Assembly: GCA_013398615.1 (NCBI GenBank)
Contig: VZSR01003807.1
Location: forward strand, 23,029,409 to 23,093,408
Reading direction: 5' to 3'
DNA: 64,000 nucleotides
Source: Brachypodius melanocephalos
Taxonomy: Eukaryota > Chordata > Aves > Passeriformes > Pycnonotidae
This document shows positions 39,901-52,384 of this stretch, in pieces (the stretch's first letter is position 1; every line of letters begins with the position of its first letter). The position numbers were made by a program, and so were the translations under genes. The notes under the pieces are model-generated. The model saw only the letters and a program-made list of their open reading frames with translations. It did no database searches and was not told the DNA's origin.

Positions 39901-42900
39901 ATTTAGAAGAGATAAGGGATGAGTTAAAAGAGATGAATGAATTTAGACAGTATTGCTGGACAAAAAAAAGGGCTGAACATACACTGCAAAGCTCTCTGTC
40001 ATCTATTTTGTGTGTGTGACTTTGTGTTTACATTGTAAAGTTGAGGTCTTAACCCTTCTGCTCTTTACCCATTCCATTGCAACAAGCAAAGTGAGGTGGG
40101 ACTTACAGGTGATGCATGACAAGCCAATCCTATTTCAGGGCTGTTGGACATGGATCTGACTGTCCTCTCAAATTGTGGGCTGCAGTTTCCATCTCATGCC
40201 AGTCCATGTAAGGAGAATGTGTGCCAGGCACCACAGATGGGTCAACAGCTGGCATATGTGAGCTCTGTGCATCACTGAGTATTTCCCAGCCAGTCAGATA
40301 GTTTTGGAAATTGTTCAGGGAAGACATTAGAAAGCTGTCCAGTGCCATTGATAATGAAAAGAATAATGCTCCATGGAAGACTTGCTGTCAGAGCAAAATG
40401 TTGGCATGTGATAAATATCACAAAATCTGCAACTTGTTGAGTTTCTTAGGCTGAGCTAGCTCACCAGCCAAATGTCTCCCACTTCCAGGGAGGCTCTCAC
40501 AGCTGTTTTATAAAAACAGAAAAAGATGGTCACTGACATTAATAAACTTCCTCCACAACTGGCTCATACTTGATCCAAATCCAATACTAACACTCAGCCC
40601 CTAAACCTGACTCCATGTCTTAAGTTGCTGTCAGGTTTGATAACATTCTCCAGCTGAGAATAGGAGAGCATTTGCTGTGAAGTTTAAACAGATACCAGTA
40701 GTAATGTTCTCCATGAGTTCATGGCGTCTTTTGAAACCATAATAGTTCTCGACTTTTTCTGTCACCAACTCAGTATGCAAAGGCAGAGGACAGGGGCAGT
40801 GTAGTTCTAGGGCTATCCAACACTGTCAATAACTTTTCTTCAGACATGTTAGGTAGCGTGGAAAAGAAAAACTTGAAAACTCAAAGCTTGCATTCTTCAG
40901 CAGATCTGTAAATCCTATGTTGACTGTTTATGTAAGGGAGTACCATTTGCAGGCCCATTTTTAACTCACAGACTATTAGTCACCAATTAAAAGATAATGA
41001 AAATCCTATCAAAATATTTAGCAAGTGAAGCTAGTGAGGGATGCTAGTGTATGCATCCAACACACTACACACTCAGTGTAATTCCTCACAAAACCTATCT
41101 CGGGTCCAAAGGCTTCTTCCAAATAAATCCTAGGATGTCTTCTCTGATGTAGGGCTTTACAAAACCCAACTACAGTTCAACAGTTGAGTCAATGCCATCA
41201 CTTTTTTTCTTATTGACCACATGTTGTTTGTTCTTGCACTGCACTTCACTGCATTACTCGCTGCTTACATTTACAAAATGTTCCTCAAAGCAAGAGCCAG
41301 CCCCTTGTGTCTATTTGTGCAGTGCCTTGCACAGTGAATCTCTGGCCTCTAGGTGCTACCATAATATAAAGAATAAACAAAATCTCTGTTTTGGGATACC
41401 CATACGTTTTCCAAGCACAAAGGTTTTGTGTTAGTAATATTTAACTAATAACCATCATTCTTCATAACAAGCAATAGCAGGGTGCTAAACCAATATTAGC
41501 CATAGAAAAGAAGAATATATTTTGCTTGTACCCATAAACACTTATTTCATGCTTCCTGGAATCTCTCTTTATCAGAGATATTGTTTTTCAGGTGAATAGC
41601 ATGGCAGTGGAAATTGCCTGAGGTATTAACAGAGCCCTGATATAATTGTGAGGAGACGAGACAGAGTGTTCTGCCAAGAGGTTCTGAACTCCAGAACTTG
41701 CTTTTCCCATCCTTCTACAGAGATAGAATTAGTTGACCTCTAGGTCATGATAAAGGCACCTTTTTATACAAGGCTCTTCTGGGAAACCAGGATGAGTGTG
41801 TTGTGTTGGGCGGTGAGCAAAACCTTATTTTCAGTACTTTTATAAGGCCTTTATATTATGCCACTGATTTTGACTGTGTTTTACTTCACATATATTCTTT
41901 GACTTTTGGATAGGCTTGTTTTTCACTAAATCAAAACAATAAACGATGCAGTAGATCACTGCTGAAATTGCAACACTTACTCTTACAACAGTTTTAATTT
42001 CTGAACCTTTTGTTCCCAATAGGTAGAAAGAGGAAGGCACAGTCTGTCACTGCCTGCTGCAGTGGAAAACAATTTTTCTTGGATTTCCTGCCAGGGCTGA
42101 GACTGTAGCTACCTTGTGTTCTTGCAGTGGATATTACACCAGTAGGGCTATCCAGAGCTGGAGCAGAATCTGCATCACTTCTCTTGACTAGAGCTCACAT
42201 TATGTACCAAGGAAAGTCGTGAGAGAAATCTCAAGAGGCCAACTCCATAAATAGATTTAAACTGTGACTTTTGCCATGGTTCAATATAAAAAGAGCTCTG
42301 AATCCAGGGAAGCTACAGCTTGTCCTCAGCTCCTAATAATATGAGTGGGTCTATTTTTTCAGGTTTCATCTGGGTCCTGAGACTGGTTCCATTTTCTCTA
42401 AGCTGGCTGAAATAAATAAATAAATACAGTGGTATCTTGTGCTGGATGAAAACAGAAATTTCAGGTGCAATGGATACCCTGCCAATATTTATTTGTAAAC
42501 AGACTTGAGTTTAGAACAGATTATTTTGTTAGGAAACCCACAGTCAATATGTTTAACAGGTCTTAGAGTATGTTGTGAAGTGTAGGCACACTAAACAGCT
42601 GATGAGAAGAAGCAGCATCCAATGTCTTAATTCTGTGTGATCTAACTCCAAAACAGCATCTATAAAACACGAGCTCTGAAATTATTTTATTTTTCTAGAT
42701 TTTTTTGCCTTGGAGCTTGCCAATATGAGTGGCTTGTGCAGTCCTATCCAAAGATAGAAAAGGTCTTGCCCTGTGAATAAATTAAACCCTATCTAAACTG
42801 GTTTCAATCACTTCGTATGAGAGACCTTCAGAAGTCACTTTTTTGTCTAGGCTTTTCTCTGCTCCAGGACAAAGCTGCCTTTCACTTTGTAAACATTACC

Positions 42901-45900
42901 TCAGCTAACATTCACCTTAGTGGGAATGACATAATTCAAAAATACCTTGAGTCCCTGTTTTTATTCATTATTCAAGGTAATAGACAGAGCCACAGAGTGC
43001 CTGGTGTGAGTTGTGAATTGCATGGGCAGATGAAAACGTCTGTCCCTGACCTCAAGAGAAAGAAATTCCTCTGAAATTACTTTCTCCCTCTAACACAGTT
43101 TTTAGATTATCTGAATGTAACCAGGGAAGGTTTCTAGGTTTTTGTTTGACTTGTAGTATTCCTTTAGTTATTTCAAAAGTCTAATTTTCTTCACTCAGTG
43201 TTTGGGAAGAACAGGCAAACATCACTACTTCTCTTTTTATCATGTGAGGGTCCTCTGCTTTGCTAAGAAATCTGTGCAGAACCCTCCAACCCCCAAAATA
43301 ACAGATTTTTGAGGAGACCTGTTAAAACAAAAATACCTATACATCATCATACCACTAGGCACCTTAGGAAGAAGATCCGAATTTTTATTCTGAATGTTTG
43401 AACTTACAGATTTTAATGGTACTCACCACAGTAAATAACATTAGGACCAAGGAAGATCTCTCTGCAGAGCCAGGGAGATGCTGGCAAACCTTGGTCCAGT
43501 TACATCAATGTAATTCTTGAAATTACAGCCAGTCCTTTCCACCTGTTAGCACCTGACTCTGTGGTCTACCCTCATCTCCATCAGAATGGAACATTGGCGT
43601 CTGTGCTGCTGCTGGAGCTCTCCTGCTCCTGTATGGGAAGTGTAGTCTTTGCCTCCCACCTCTGAACCAGATCTTATTGAAATTTCAGCCTTCTGCTGAC
43701 TAGTTGCTCAAAGTTCAACAGCAGTTCCTCAACTTGTTCAGAGTAAGAAAATAGTGAAAAAATGTTGTATTTATTAGACTCATCCCCAATGGTATTTTGG
43801 ACAAAAAAGCCACCAAAAGCTTATATTCAGTGCAGTACTTAAAAATTCTTAAAATGACAAATCTGAATGCAACTGGTTACCACTTAAATAAAGAGCTGAA
43901 AGACAGGGTCCCTCATACCATATATCCAGCTCCTTGGGAAATGGAAATGTTCCAGCTATGTAAGATCTACATAAATGAAAGGCATGATTCAAAATCTGTA
44001 CTTTTAAATCAAGCCATCTGCAAGTAAACCATGCACCTTCTAGCATGACAAAATAAGAGTCCACCACAGCAGATTTCATTGGTTTATATTTTGTCATTTA
44101 ATGAAATCCTAATTAAATGGCACGATTTGCTTATACAGTATGACATCTTTGTTGTGGCAAATGTCTTACCATTGAGTTGTAAGAGGATCATGACTTTTCT
44201 CTCAACTCTTTTCAATGTCACTAAAGGGTGCAGCAGCTCCAGGAAGCAGGAATGAAGAACTCTTTACCAGACTTCTAGATGCCCAACCAGACACCACCTT
44301 CCTCTGCAAATATGAGCTGTCTTTGTATCACTTCACAGTAAAGCTGAACATTTTCTAGGAACAAAAAATACTCCTGCTCAAGATATTTTCTTAGACAGAC
44401 ATGCCAGCATAAGTCAGGCCTTGGGGCATGGTGTGAGCGGGTTTCTCGAGAGGACAGAATTCATGAAAGGAGGGAAAAACAGAGAGAAATATAAGAGCAT
44501 AGCACTTCCACATCATCAAACACCAGCCTTTGCTTCAAACAGGGATTAGCAAATCCCTGTGTGAGCAATGAGAAGAATGATAAAATCAACTGTAATAGTA
44601 ACAATTCCTACTGCTCAGAAAATGTTAGGCTGGATGTCTTTGATTGTGGATCCAACCAAGACATTAGTCTCTAGTGCCTTTACCTGCTGAAGCCTGGCAA
44701 AAAATTATGAAGTTGTCTGAAATAAAAACAAAAATTTAATCCTTTCTTTGACTTATTGTACCAGGGCAGTGGAGCGCAACTCCTTCCTGCTTCTCTCTTT
44801 GCCACCTTCTGGCCCTTTCCTTTGCACAGTGAAGTGTTTTGGGGAATTGGAAGCCCAGTTAGTATTGTTTTCTTCTCTATGAAAAATGATCCCTGTGATT
44901 TAAAATATTATCTTTGGGGCTTGCCAATTTTGAATGCATTCCTGAGCACAAATAAATTTTTAGGCGGCTGAAACTCAGTATAAAAATCCAAACTAAAAAT
45001 CAAACCAAACAAACCAACCAAAAAAAATAATTCAGTGTGAACAATAATGAGCCTAAAAATAGGAACTTCAAGCAATTTGGTTGCTTAAAGACAAAATATT
45101 ATTTTGTTATTTCCAAATTAAAAATGACATACATCCAAACCTTCTCATTAAAGATTTTTTTTTCTAAAAAAATAAAACATTTTTTAAAGTTTCCTTTTAA
45201 ATATAGCATTTTCATCTCAACACTAATAAAACAGGAGTTAAAAATCTATAATATTAATATCACATTTCTGCCTCAGGTTGACCAAAACTGTAAATTTCAA
45301 GGGTTATTTTGTATTTTATGGATGCATTTAGACACCTTTATTTTTTGTTACTTACCTATGAGCTGCTGTATTTAGCAAATATCTCACACTTTTGCTACTT
45401 TCTCTATTTTTTTTTCCCATTAAAAATGAACACAATATATATAATTGGTTTAGTCAATCTAGCAGTAAATCTCCCAGAGATCTACAGTGGTAGGAGTCAC
45501 TTCCACCCATGAGGCTGATGATTTCCTGGAATGCCCTGGGAGGTCAGGTCAGGGGCTCCTTTCTCTGTCTGTGTTATTGGGATTCCTCTACGTGTCATTG
45601 CCCCTCTATGCTTCATTCTGTGTGTGGGAATAAGGTTTTTGTCATGCATCCTAACAATACTTAGTATAAAAGGATAGTTGGGTGGGGTATGGGTCCAAAA
45701 ACTGCTGCTCTGGGTGCAGCTGTTCTTCAGCCATGTTCATGCCCTCTTCCGGCTACATCTCTAAGCATTTGAGCAATGTTTTATTTTATATTGTTGCTTG
45801 GAGAATGACTGTTGCAAAAACTGACTTATCATTAAAAACAAAACAGTATTTTCTGTGTCTTTTTCTTCCCAGTTGAAAATGTTCGTCAATCAATTCAGAA

Positions 45901-48900
45901 AAGAAGGAATACGCGAAAAAGCCATGTCTATTGTCAGAGATTTTTTCAGTAGCTGAAGTATCAAAACAGATGTCACCTGACATGACAAAATTATGACTGC
46001 CTTTGGTTGGTGTGCTATGGGTCTATCATCTTCTGCCACAAAAGATGCATGGGATATGTACCAGACTGCTCCACATCAGTGATGAACAGCTGATTCTTTG
46101 TAAAAGGTAGCTACAGAGCATTATGGGGCGACAGTTGCCAGTTATATTTTCATATTTCAAGCAGATGATTCTTTTACTGAAGATTTCAATTTTTGCGGCT
46201 TTTAATTTCCCCATTGTAACATCCATGCTCTGATCCTCCATGTTTACCAGTCTCTCTGGAGACTGGAAATGGCTACAAGCACAGATGCTGCAGTGTTGGT
46301 GTAATTCTTCTGTCAGATCTAAAAAGAAGTCTTGTTTCTTCTGCTTTGGCAGAGCTACAGCAAATATTGCAGAGGCTGACCATTGAGCCAGGAAAATGAG
46401 AAGCAGTCTGCTGCAATATAAAATGAGAATTGCCAGGTGATGAAGGCAATCATTGACCAGCTACAGAGAGTGGAGTGGTGCCCCTGGGCTTCAGACACAG
46501 CTGAGGGTTTATAGCTATTCAAACCGAGTTATCAGCAAAACTGTGACAATTTTCCAGCATAGAAAATGAAACCTCTGGTGGCCTTATGTGGTAGGGCATC
46601 AGTTCTGCTCAGGAGAAGCAACACCAGAAGAAAACCTCAAATTTTTAACCAGGCCTTTGCATTAAGGTCAGACTGTAACTTTCCTTTTGTTTAACAGTCT
46701 TGCCCATTCATCTTTTTCTTGGCTTGTTCAGCACTTGAATAAGGATCACTAATTGCTGTATTTATTCAGGAGCTATGGTTGTGGACTGTGGACTGAGGTG
46801 TGGTAACACATTTTTAGACCAACACACAGCCTGTAACTTTTTTAAAAGGTATTTTAAAAATTAGGGGGGATTTTCTGTAATTCACTGCTCTCATCTTGGT
46901 TGGCAACCGATAAGCCAAGAAACAAAAACAATTAAGCAAAATCCACTAATGTTTGCTTATGTCTTGAGCCCATAAGCCACTTCAATGCCAGCATCCTCCT
47001 TTGGAAGGAAATGATCCACCTTGTACATCTAGCCATATTTCAGTATTTTTCCTGCATAGCTGCTGGTATCAGCAATGCCACTCCCACACAAGACATTGTG
47101 CTCTGCCATAAGGAACTTATGCCAATATGTATCTGTATTTGAGTGACAGGAGCTAAAATTTACTTACTGAACTCAAAATTGAAAACTGATGCTCAGGGTG
47201 TGTATAAGCAGAGTTAAATACACAAAATTTCCTATAATTTTTTATTCTACATTCAACAATTATCAGCCAAATAAGCTTTCCACACAATTTCCCTTTACAC
47301 CCTCGAATATCAAATAATGAAAACATCAATTTTTTCTGGTCAAATATGACATCATTACACTTATAAATTAACACACGTATGATTGAGTGCATCTTTTCTG
47401 ATATGGAAATAGAATCTGGGACTAGAATCTGTTTTGTCTTCCTTTAAATGGTAGAAAATGCTTGGGGTTTGTTCACTTAAGTGTTTCTTTCCATCGAGAC
47501 CTAAGGCATTTCTAATTTTGTCTATTTCCTTTACCACACAAACACAAAACTTTCTACATTATTTCAGCATTGAATTTGTGTCGTAAAATCTCAATTGCTT
47601 CTTTAACACCCATTTGATCTTGGGTTGCAATATTTCCCCATGAAACTCAAAAAAAGGATTTGCTCACCGGTGAAGGGTGAAGGATCTGCTTAATCATATA
47701 CAACCTTTGGAGATTTCAAAGGTTCTGATAGGAAAACACAAATCAAATAGCCCCATAAGACCTCCTGAGTCAGTGTCCTGTCTCACAATCTTAGTTAAAG
47801 ATGATGTTCAGAGACTGGTTGTAATGTTCATGTCTTTATTCTTTTAACTATTTTTTCACCCTTTTCATTACATGGAGTATGCACATTGCAGGGCTTGAGC
47901 CATGAGCTAGGCTACTTTCATTCATGGGAATTAATATCATCCACTGTTTATTGATGGTAAAGGCACTACTTTAATTCATGGAATCTATGTTGACTTGTCT
48001 ATCATACTATGTTTTAACAAATGTTTTTACACACAGCTATGAATAATAATTTTAAATCATTTTCTGATACAGCCTTGGGAATTATTGGCTTGAGTGCCTG
48101 TAATATATATATTTTTTTAATGACAGATTTTGTAGATTTTCTTTAGTGCCATAGGGTAGTTAGGGCTACAAAAAGACTGCAAAGTCTGAAGCTAACCTAT
48201 GCTATCACAGAAAATGGCTGATGGATATGGTAAGACACCAATTCCAGCAGAACCCCTTCAGTAGCTGGAGAGGAAGGAGGAAGAAGGGAAGAAGTTGTTC
48301 ACAATTGAAACAAGGACTCATTGCCAAAATCAATGTAGAAGAATAGCATATGATGGAGGGATAGGCACAAAAGCTTACAGCACAAAATTATATACAGCTG
48401 GAAGAAAACATAAAAGGCAATCAGGAAATGCTCTGAAATGCATTAGATGTAATAACATGATGAAAGAAAGAAGGTCCTGTTAGTTAAAGGGAGAAGGGGA
48501 GCTATTGCAGGGGACAGAGAAAGCCAGCATGTTCTTGCTTCAGTTTGGTTGCTTTATTCTATGAAAACAGTTTAGTTCACATTTAGTTCACTATGCATGG
48601 TTAATATTGATAACAAGGAGAAAGAAAAGAGGCAATATTACAGTTAAAAAATGGACCAATTATATGAAGATAACAGATTTTTCAAGTTATTCCCTGATGA
48701 GAATTACTTGAGAAAACTGATTTAGGCAGTTTTCTTGGATTATTTGTAAAGACTCAGCAGACTGAAAAAGGCAAACAATGAGTATCCATTAGGGGAAAAG
48801 GGAGGGAGCAGGGAAGAAAGCTTAAAGGAGGTATAAGCTCAACAGAATATGTAATATTGATGTCTGTAAAAATAATAGGAACCATGATATTAATCAGTTT

Positions 48901-49060
48901 GTAAGAACTTCAAGAATAATCAAGTAATAATGAACTGCCAAAGTTTGTTAGCCATTGCCAGGTTTTACTCAAAACAATCTTGTTGCCCATTAATAGGACA
49001 AATTTCCTAGAAAATATAGGAAAAAGTAGATGCAATCTCTTTTGACTTTAGTAATGCTTA
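36990..49060. other. AT-rich non-coding DNA, no gene seen
   Basis: This is the longest featureless stretch. Open frames reach only 112-114 codons (37046-37390 and 45037-45375, both plus) and lack domain features. The second lies in extremely AT-rich sequence. No CpG island, transposon or tandem array was recognised. Patches such as 44090-44170 (TAATTAAATGG) have homeodomain-like motifs but no further support. Confidence 0.6.
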
Positions 49061-49067
49061 CATTTGT

Positions 49068-49091
49068 TATCAAACTAATACTAGTTTGATA
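49068..49091. repeat. Perfect 10-bp-arm hairpin beside the microsatellite
   Basis: TATCAAACTA (49068-49077) and TAGTTTGATA (49082-49091) are perfect complements around a 4-bp loop (ATAC). Further TAGTTTGA copies follow just to the right. The array at 49115 begins 24 bp later. Confidence 0.75.
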
Positions 49092-49114
49092 GTAGTTTGA
49101 GTAGTAATAACCAT

Positions 49115-49208
49115 AGAAAAAGAAAAAGAAAAAGAAAAAGAAAAAGAAAAAGAAAAAGAAAAAGAAAAAGAAAAAGAAAAAGAAAAAGAAAAAGAAAAAG
49201 AAAAGAAA
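49115..49208 (+). repeat. (AAAAAG)n hexanucleotide microsatellite
   Basis: About 15.5 nearly perfect copies of a 6-bp AAAAAG unit span 94 bp. The plus strand is pure purine. The Phe- and Ser/Phe-rich frames that cross it on the minus strand are artefacts of the repeat. Length polymorphism is likely. Confidence 0.97.
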
Positions 49209-50654
49209 CAAAAACAACTTGAAAAACTGGATTTAGTTATTGAGTTTAGTCTCAAAGTAAAGAGAGCATTTTAGCTCACACAGTGGTCTCATCTATTTGA
49301 TATTTATTATCCAATTACTATTTATGACAATTATATAAACAATGGAAGAGAAAAGTACACATCTTAAAACTGGGCATGACACCAAACCAGAAAACAAAGA
49401 CTTTGGAAGAGGGATAGGAATTCAAATTATACTTATAAATTTAAGAAATTATAAATACAATGTTCCATAATTACAAGAGTAAAGAACTAATCTGAGTAGG
49501 AAAAATCTTATGTAAAAGTTTATGTTGGACAACAGCTATCTCAAAAACTGCAGTGCAGAAAAAGTTCTGACAGTGGAATACACACATCACAAAAATGTGT
49601 TACTGAAAATAAGGCAAATGACATTTTAAGAGACATTCTTTAGAATGAGTTTTCTGTACACCGCAAAAGGCAAGGAATTACACCTTTTCACTGAACACTG
49701 CTAGAGCTTCTAATAAAAGGTCATATCTAGAATAATTGAATTAAAAAGTAAAATGCAAGAGTAAGAAACTTGGAAGACAAGATCTGTGTGGGAAAGTTAA
49801 AAGAAAATAAAAGAAGACTAGGAAAGGGATTATATACAATAAGTTATTTCAAATGGGGAAGAGAATTGTCTAAAGTTATGGGATTAGAAATTTGAGGGTC
49901 TAATCTAGAACTCAGATTAGACATAAAGAGAGGCTTTCCAAGCAAAATTAATGTTTAAACAACAGAATAATTACAGAACATATGTTTTCAGATAAGCTTC
50001 ATACCAGAGATTCACAGTTTCATCAACATCTGCCAAAATCTGTTATCCAACAGTAAGCATCAGATGGGATGCTCAAACACAGTAACATGATCCGTTTCTT
50101 CATCCCCCAAATCCCCCAAAAATTTGCTACTGCATGATTCCTCCATTTTCTGATGGAAAAATATTAAGGAAATTTCTGCACTGATTCAGCAAAACACGTT
50201 TCCTTTGTCCCATCCCTTAGCAAGTCCACAGGCAGTAAAGTACTTCCCTCTTCTATGAGGCCTCCGTTTACTGGGAAAAAGAAAAAAAGAAAAGAAAGGG
50301 TGACACTGAATTGAAAGAATGTATTGGGAAGACAGATAAGATCATTTCATTAATTCATCCATTACTTCACACAGTCACTTCAAAAAAGTCAACAGTAAGA
50401 ACTGTGGGGTAATAATGTTTTTAATCTATAATTAATCTCAAATATGCCACTGTTTCAGAGAAAGAGGATCCAAACTGACAATCGGACAGTTATTTTATAT
50501 GTATGAGAGTAACTGGCCAAAAAATATGCTTTTTGTAAAGAACACATATTTTTATGATGCCATTGCCCTCCACTAATGAATGTTTATCTTTAAAATAATA
50601 ACTGATGAGAGGATAGGACCAAAGTGTCAAAAATAAAGTGGAAAAAATCTCATT

Positions 50655-50692
50655 TTATATATATATATATATATGTATATATATGTATATAT
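50655..50692 (+). repeat. (TA)n microsatellite
   Basis: A TA dinucleotide run with two TG interruptions (ATATGTATATATATGTATATATG). It can form cruciform or melted DNA and is probably polymorphic. Confidence 0.9.
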
Positions 50693-51283
50693 GCACAATT
50701 AATTTACAGCTCTAGAGAAAATTAGAACTACTTCTATTTCCCTAACCTCCCCCAGCTCACTGACAGGAATATCTTGATGTTCCGGTTTTATGCACTATTT
50801 GTTGATTCATAATTTTTCTTATTTTATATTTTAACTGTTTTTTATACTTCCTCCCTTTGTGCTTTGACAAACAGCTATCACCATAATAGTGTTTGGAAAT
50901 GAGTGAATGCCAGGGAACGGATGCTTGAAACGAAGTTTAGGCAACTAGAAACACAGAACAGCACGTTAGCTTCAATTTTAGCCATTTAACTCTTTCTTCC
51001 CATCAGAGCCATGGTTTAATTTTCATGCAGAAGTGTATATTGTAGGAACTGGTACTATGAGGTGAAATGGTGTGACCCTAATATTGGAGACAGGACACAG
51101 CTCAAGGTGTATGCCAGTGGACTGAAACACATCAGTCTAAGATAGGTGATACAACAGAGTTCTGTTACTTGCTCAATTTAGTTGATTTTCATTCCTGTGC
51201 TGAACGCCTATGACTCAGTGATATTGCATCAAAGTTTTTCACTGGAGATTCCACCAGAATTAATTCACAACCGTTGTATTTTT

Positions 51284-51367
51284 CCATTGTCTCTTATTTA
51301 GTTATTATAGTTAGTAACCATTATAGTTAGTACACTGGCATTGTCTGCCATTGTCTCTTATTTAGTT
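51284..51367 (+). repeat. Direct repeat, 20-bp unit spaced 64 bp
   Basis: CCATTGTCTCTTATTTAGTT occurs exactly at 51284-51303 and 51348-51367. Between them, ATTATAGTTAGTA-like strings also occur twice, so the interval has been built by at least two small duplications. Confidence 0.85.
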
Positions 51368-52242
51368 TCACATCTGCTACAATCCAGTACTCTCTCCTTT
51401 GTCTTCCTCCCTTTTCACTCCTTAAGAAAACAGATAAGAGAATAAAAGTGTCTGCTTACTATAAAATACATCTCCAGCTAGAAACATTCCTTCTTTAATC
51501 TGTCAGCCGCTTTTAGTCAGAATAGAGAGACTTTGTAATGTGTCTTGAATAACTTTTTTCACTCAGGTATTATGAAGGCAACTTTTCCAGCTACAGATTT
51601 TGTTACATAGTTCCTCTTTTTGTGTGAGTTTTTATGGAGAGGACACAAATGAAAAAAAAAGACAAGTTTTGCACTTCTACACAAACTGTTATTTTAAATT
51701 GTCCAGGAGAATATCAACCAAGTTTATTTCAGCATTTGTGCCCTATCAGATGCTGTAAAGAGCTGATATATAACTATTTCTAGTCTGGAGCTAGGCTTGT
51801 GTCATTGCTTTCTTCAATCTCACCTTGATGCAACTCATTAGAAGCCCAGTCAAGACATTTTTGCAATACCATTTTTGCAGTCTTGGTGAGATATAACAGC
51901 TGCAAAGAAAGCATATAAATAATTACAGAAGGAAACTTCAGAGGCGAAACATTTATTGTTTTTTCTTTTATAAGATATTGATGAGACAACTTTGAAAAAT
52001 GAAGACTACTTCAGTTTTATCCTTCTTGAGGATTTGAAAAGAGAATTTCGTGACTCTCAGGTGGAAAAAGGCAGACAGACCATTTCCACAAAATTATTCA
52101 GAGGGTTGCTGGTTTGTTGTTGTGGGTTTGATTTTTTGTACACAAGTCCACGACCTCCTATCTTTCTGCTAAGTGGATCTATTGGTTCACCTGTAGAATT
52201 CTCCTCTCTCAAAAAAACCCTGTCCTTGTGAGAAACAGATAC

Positions 52243-52382
52243 CACAGATCAAAGATGTCCTGATTTGGAAGGGACTCACAAGGATCATCAATTTCGACTC
52301 TCAAGTGAAAGGCCCATACAAGGATCAAAACCACAACCTTGGCATTATTAGCACAGTGCTCTGACCAGCTGAGCTGATCTGA
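52243..52382 (-). mobile_element. tRNA-Ile-derived SINE with CR1-like tail (TguSINE1-like)
   Basis: Read on the minus strand, the right part (52311-52380) resembles tRNA-Ile(AAT). It has an A box region (CAGCTCAGCTGGTCAGAGC), an anticodon loop (GTGCTAATAATGCC) and a decayed B box (GGTTTTGATCC). It is followed by about 65 bp that match the CR1 3' region (antisense TTGGAAGGGACTCACAAGGATCATC). A tRNA-Ile head joined to a CR1 tail is the known structure of TguSINE1, a SINE that arose early in passerine evolution and is mobilised by CR1 machinery. Mutations in both promoter boxes show that it is an old, inactive copy. It is the best taxon marker in the window. The exact ends are not certain, and no clear target-site duplication was seen. 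Confidence 0.8.
52311..52380 (-). pseudogene. tRNA-Ile(AAT)-like head of the SINE, not a functional tRNA
   Basis: The 70-bp head keeps the order D arm, anticodon arm and T arm of tRNA-Ile, with AAT at the anticodon position. Several stem pairs and the conserved TTCGA of the T loop are mutated (TTTGA here), and the sequence continues directly into the CR1-like tail. It should not be annotated as a tRNA gene. Confidence 0.7.
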
Positions 52383-52384
52383 GT

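Larger units (their letters stand above)
49209..52240. other. AT-rich non-coding DNA with small repeats
   Basis: No exon or RNA gene was recognised and no open frame exceeds 80 codons. The stretch contains the TA microsatellite at 50655-50692 and a 64-bp-spaced duplication near 51.3 kb, both listed separately. Confidence 0.6.

Noticed and set aside
27520..47680. Shared string CACCGGTGAAGGG at about 27523 and 47667
   Set aside because: Thirteen bases only, with unrelated flanks, so coincidence is likely.
48990..49255. Poly-Phe and Ser/Phe repeat proteins on the minus strand
   Set aside because: Pure translation artefacts of the (AAAAAG)n microsatellite.
52311..52380. Functional tRNA-Ile gene
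   Set aside because: The T-loop and several stem positions are mutated and the sequence is fused to a CR1-like tail, so it is a SINE head.
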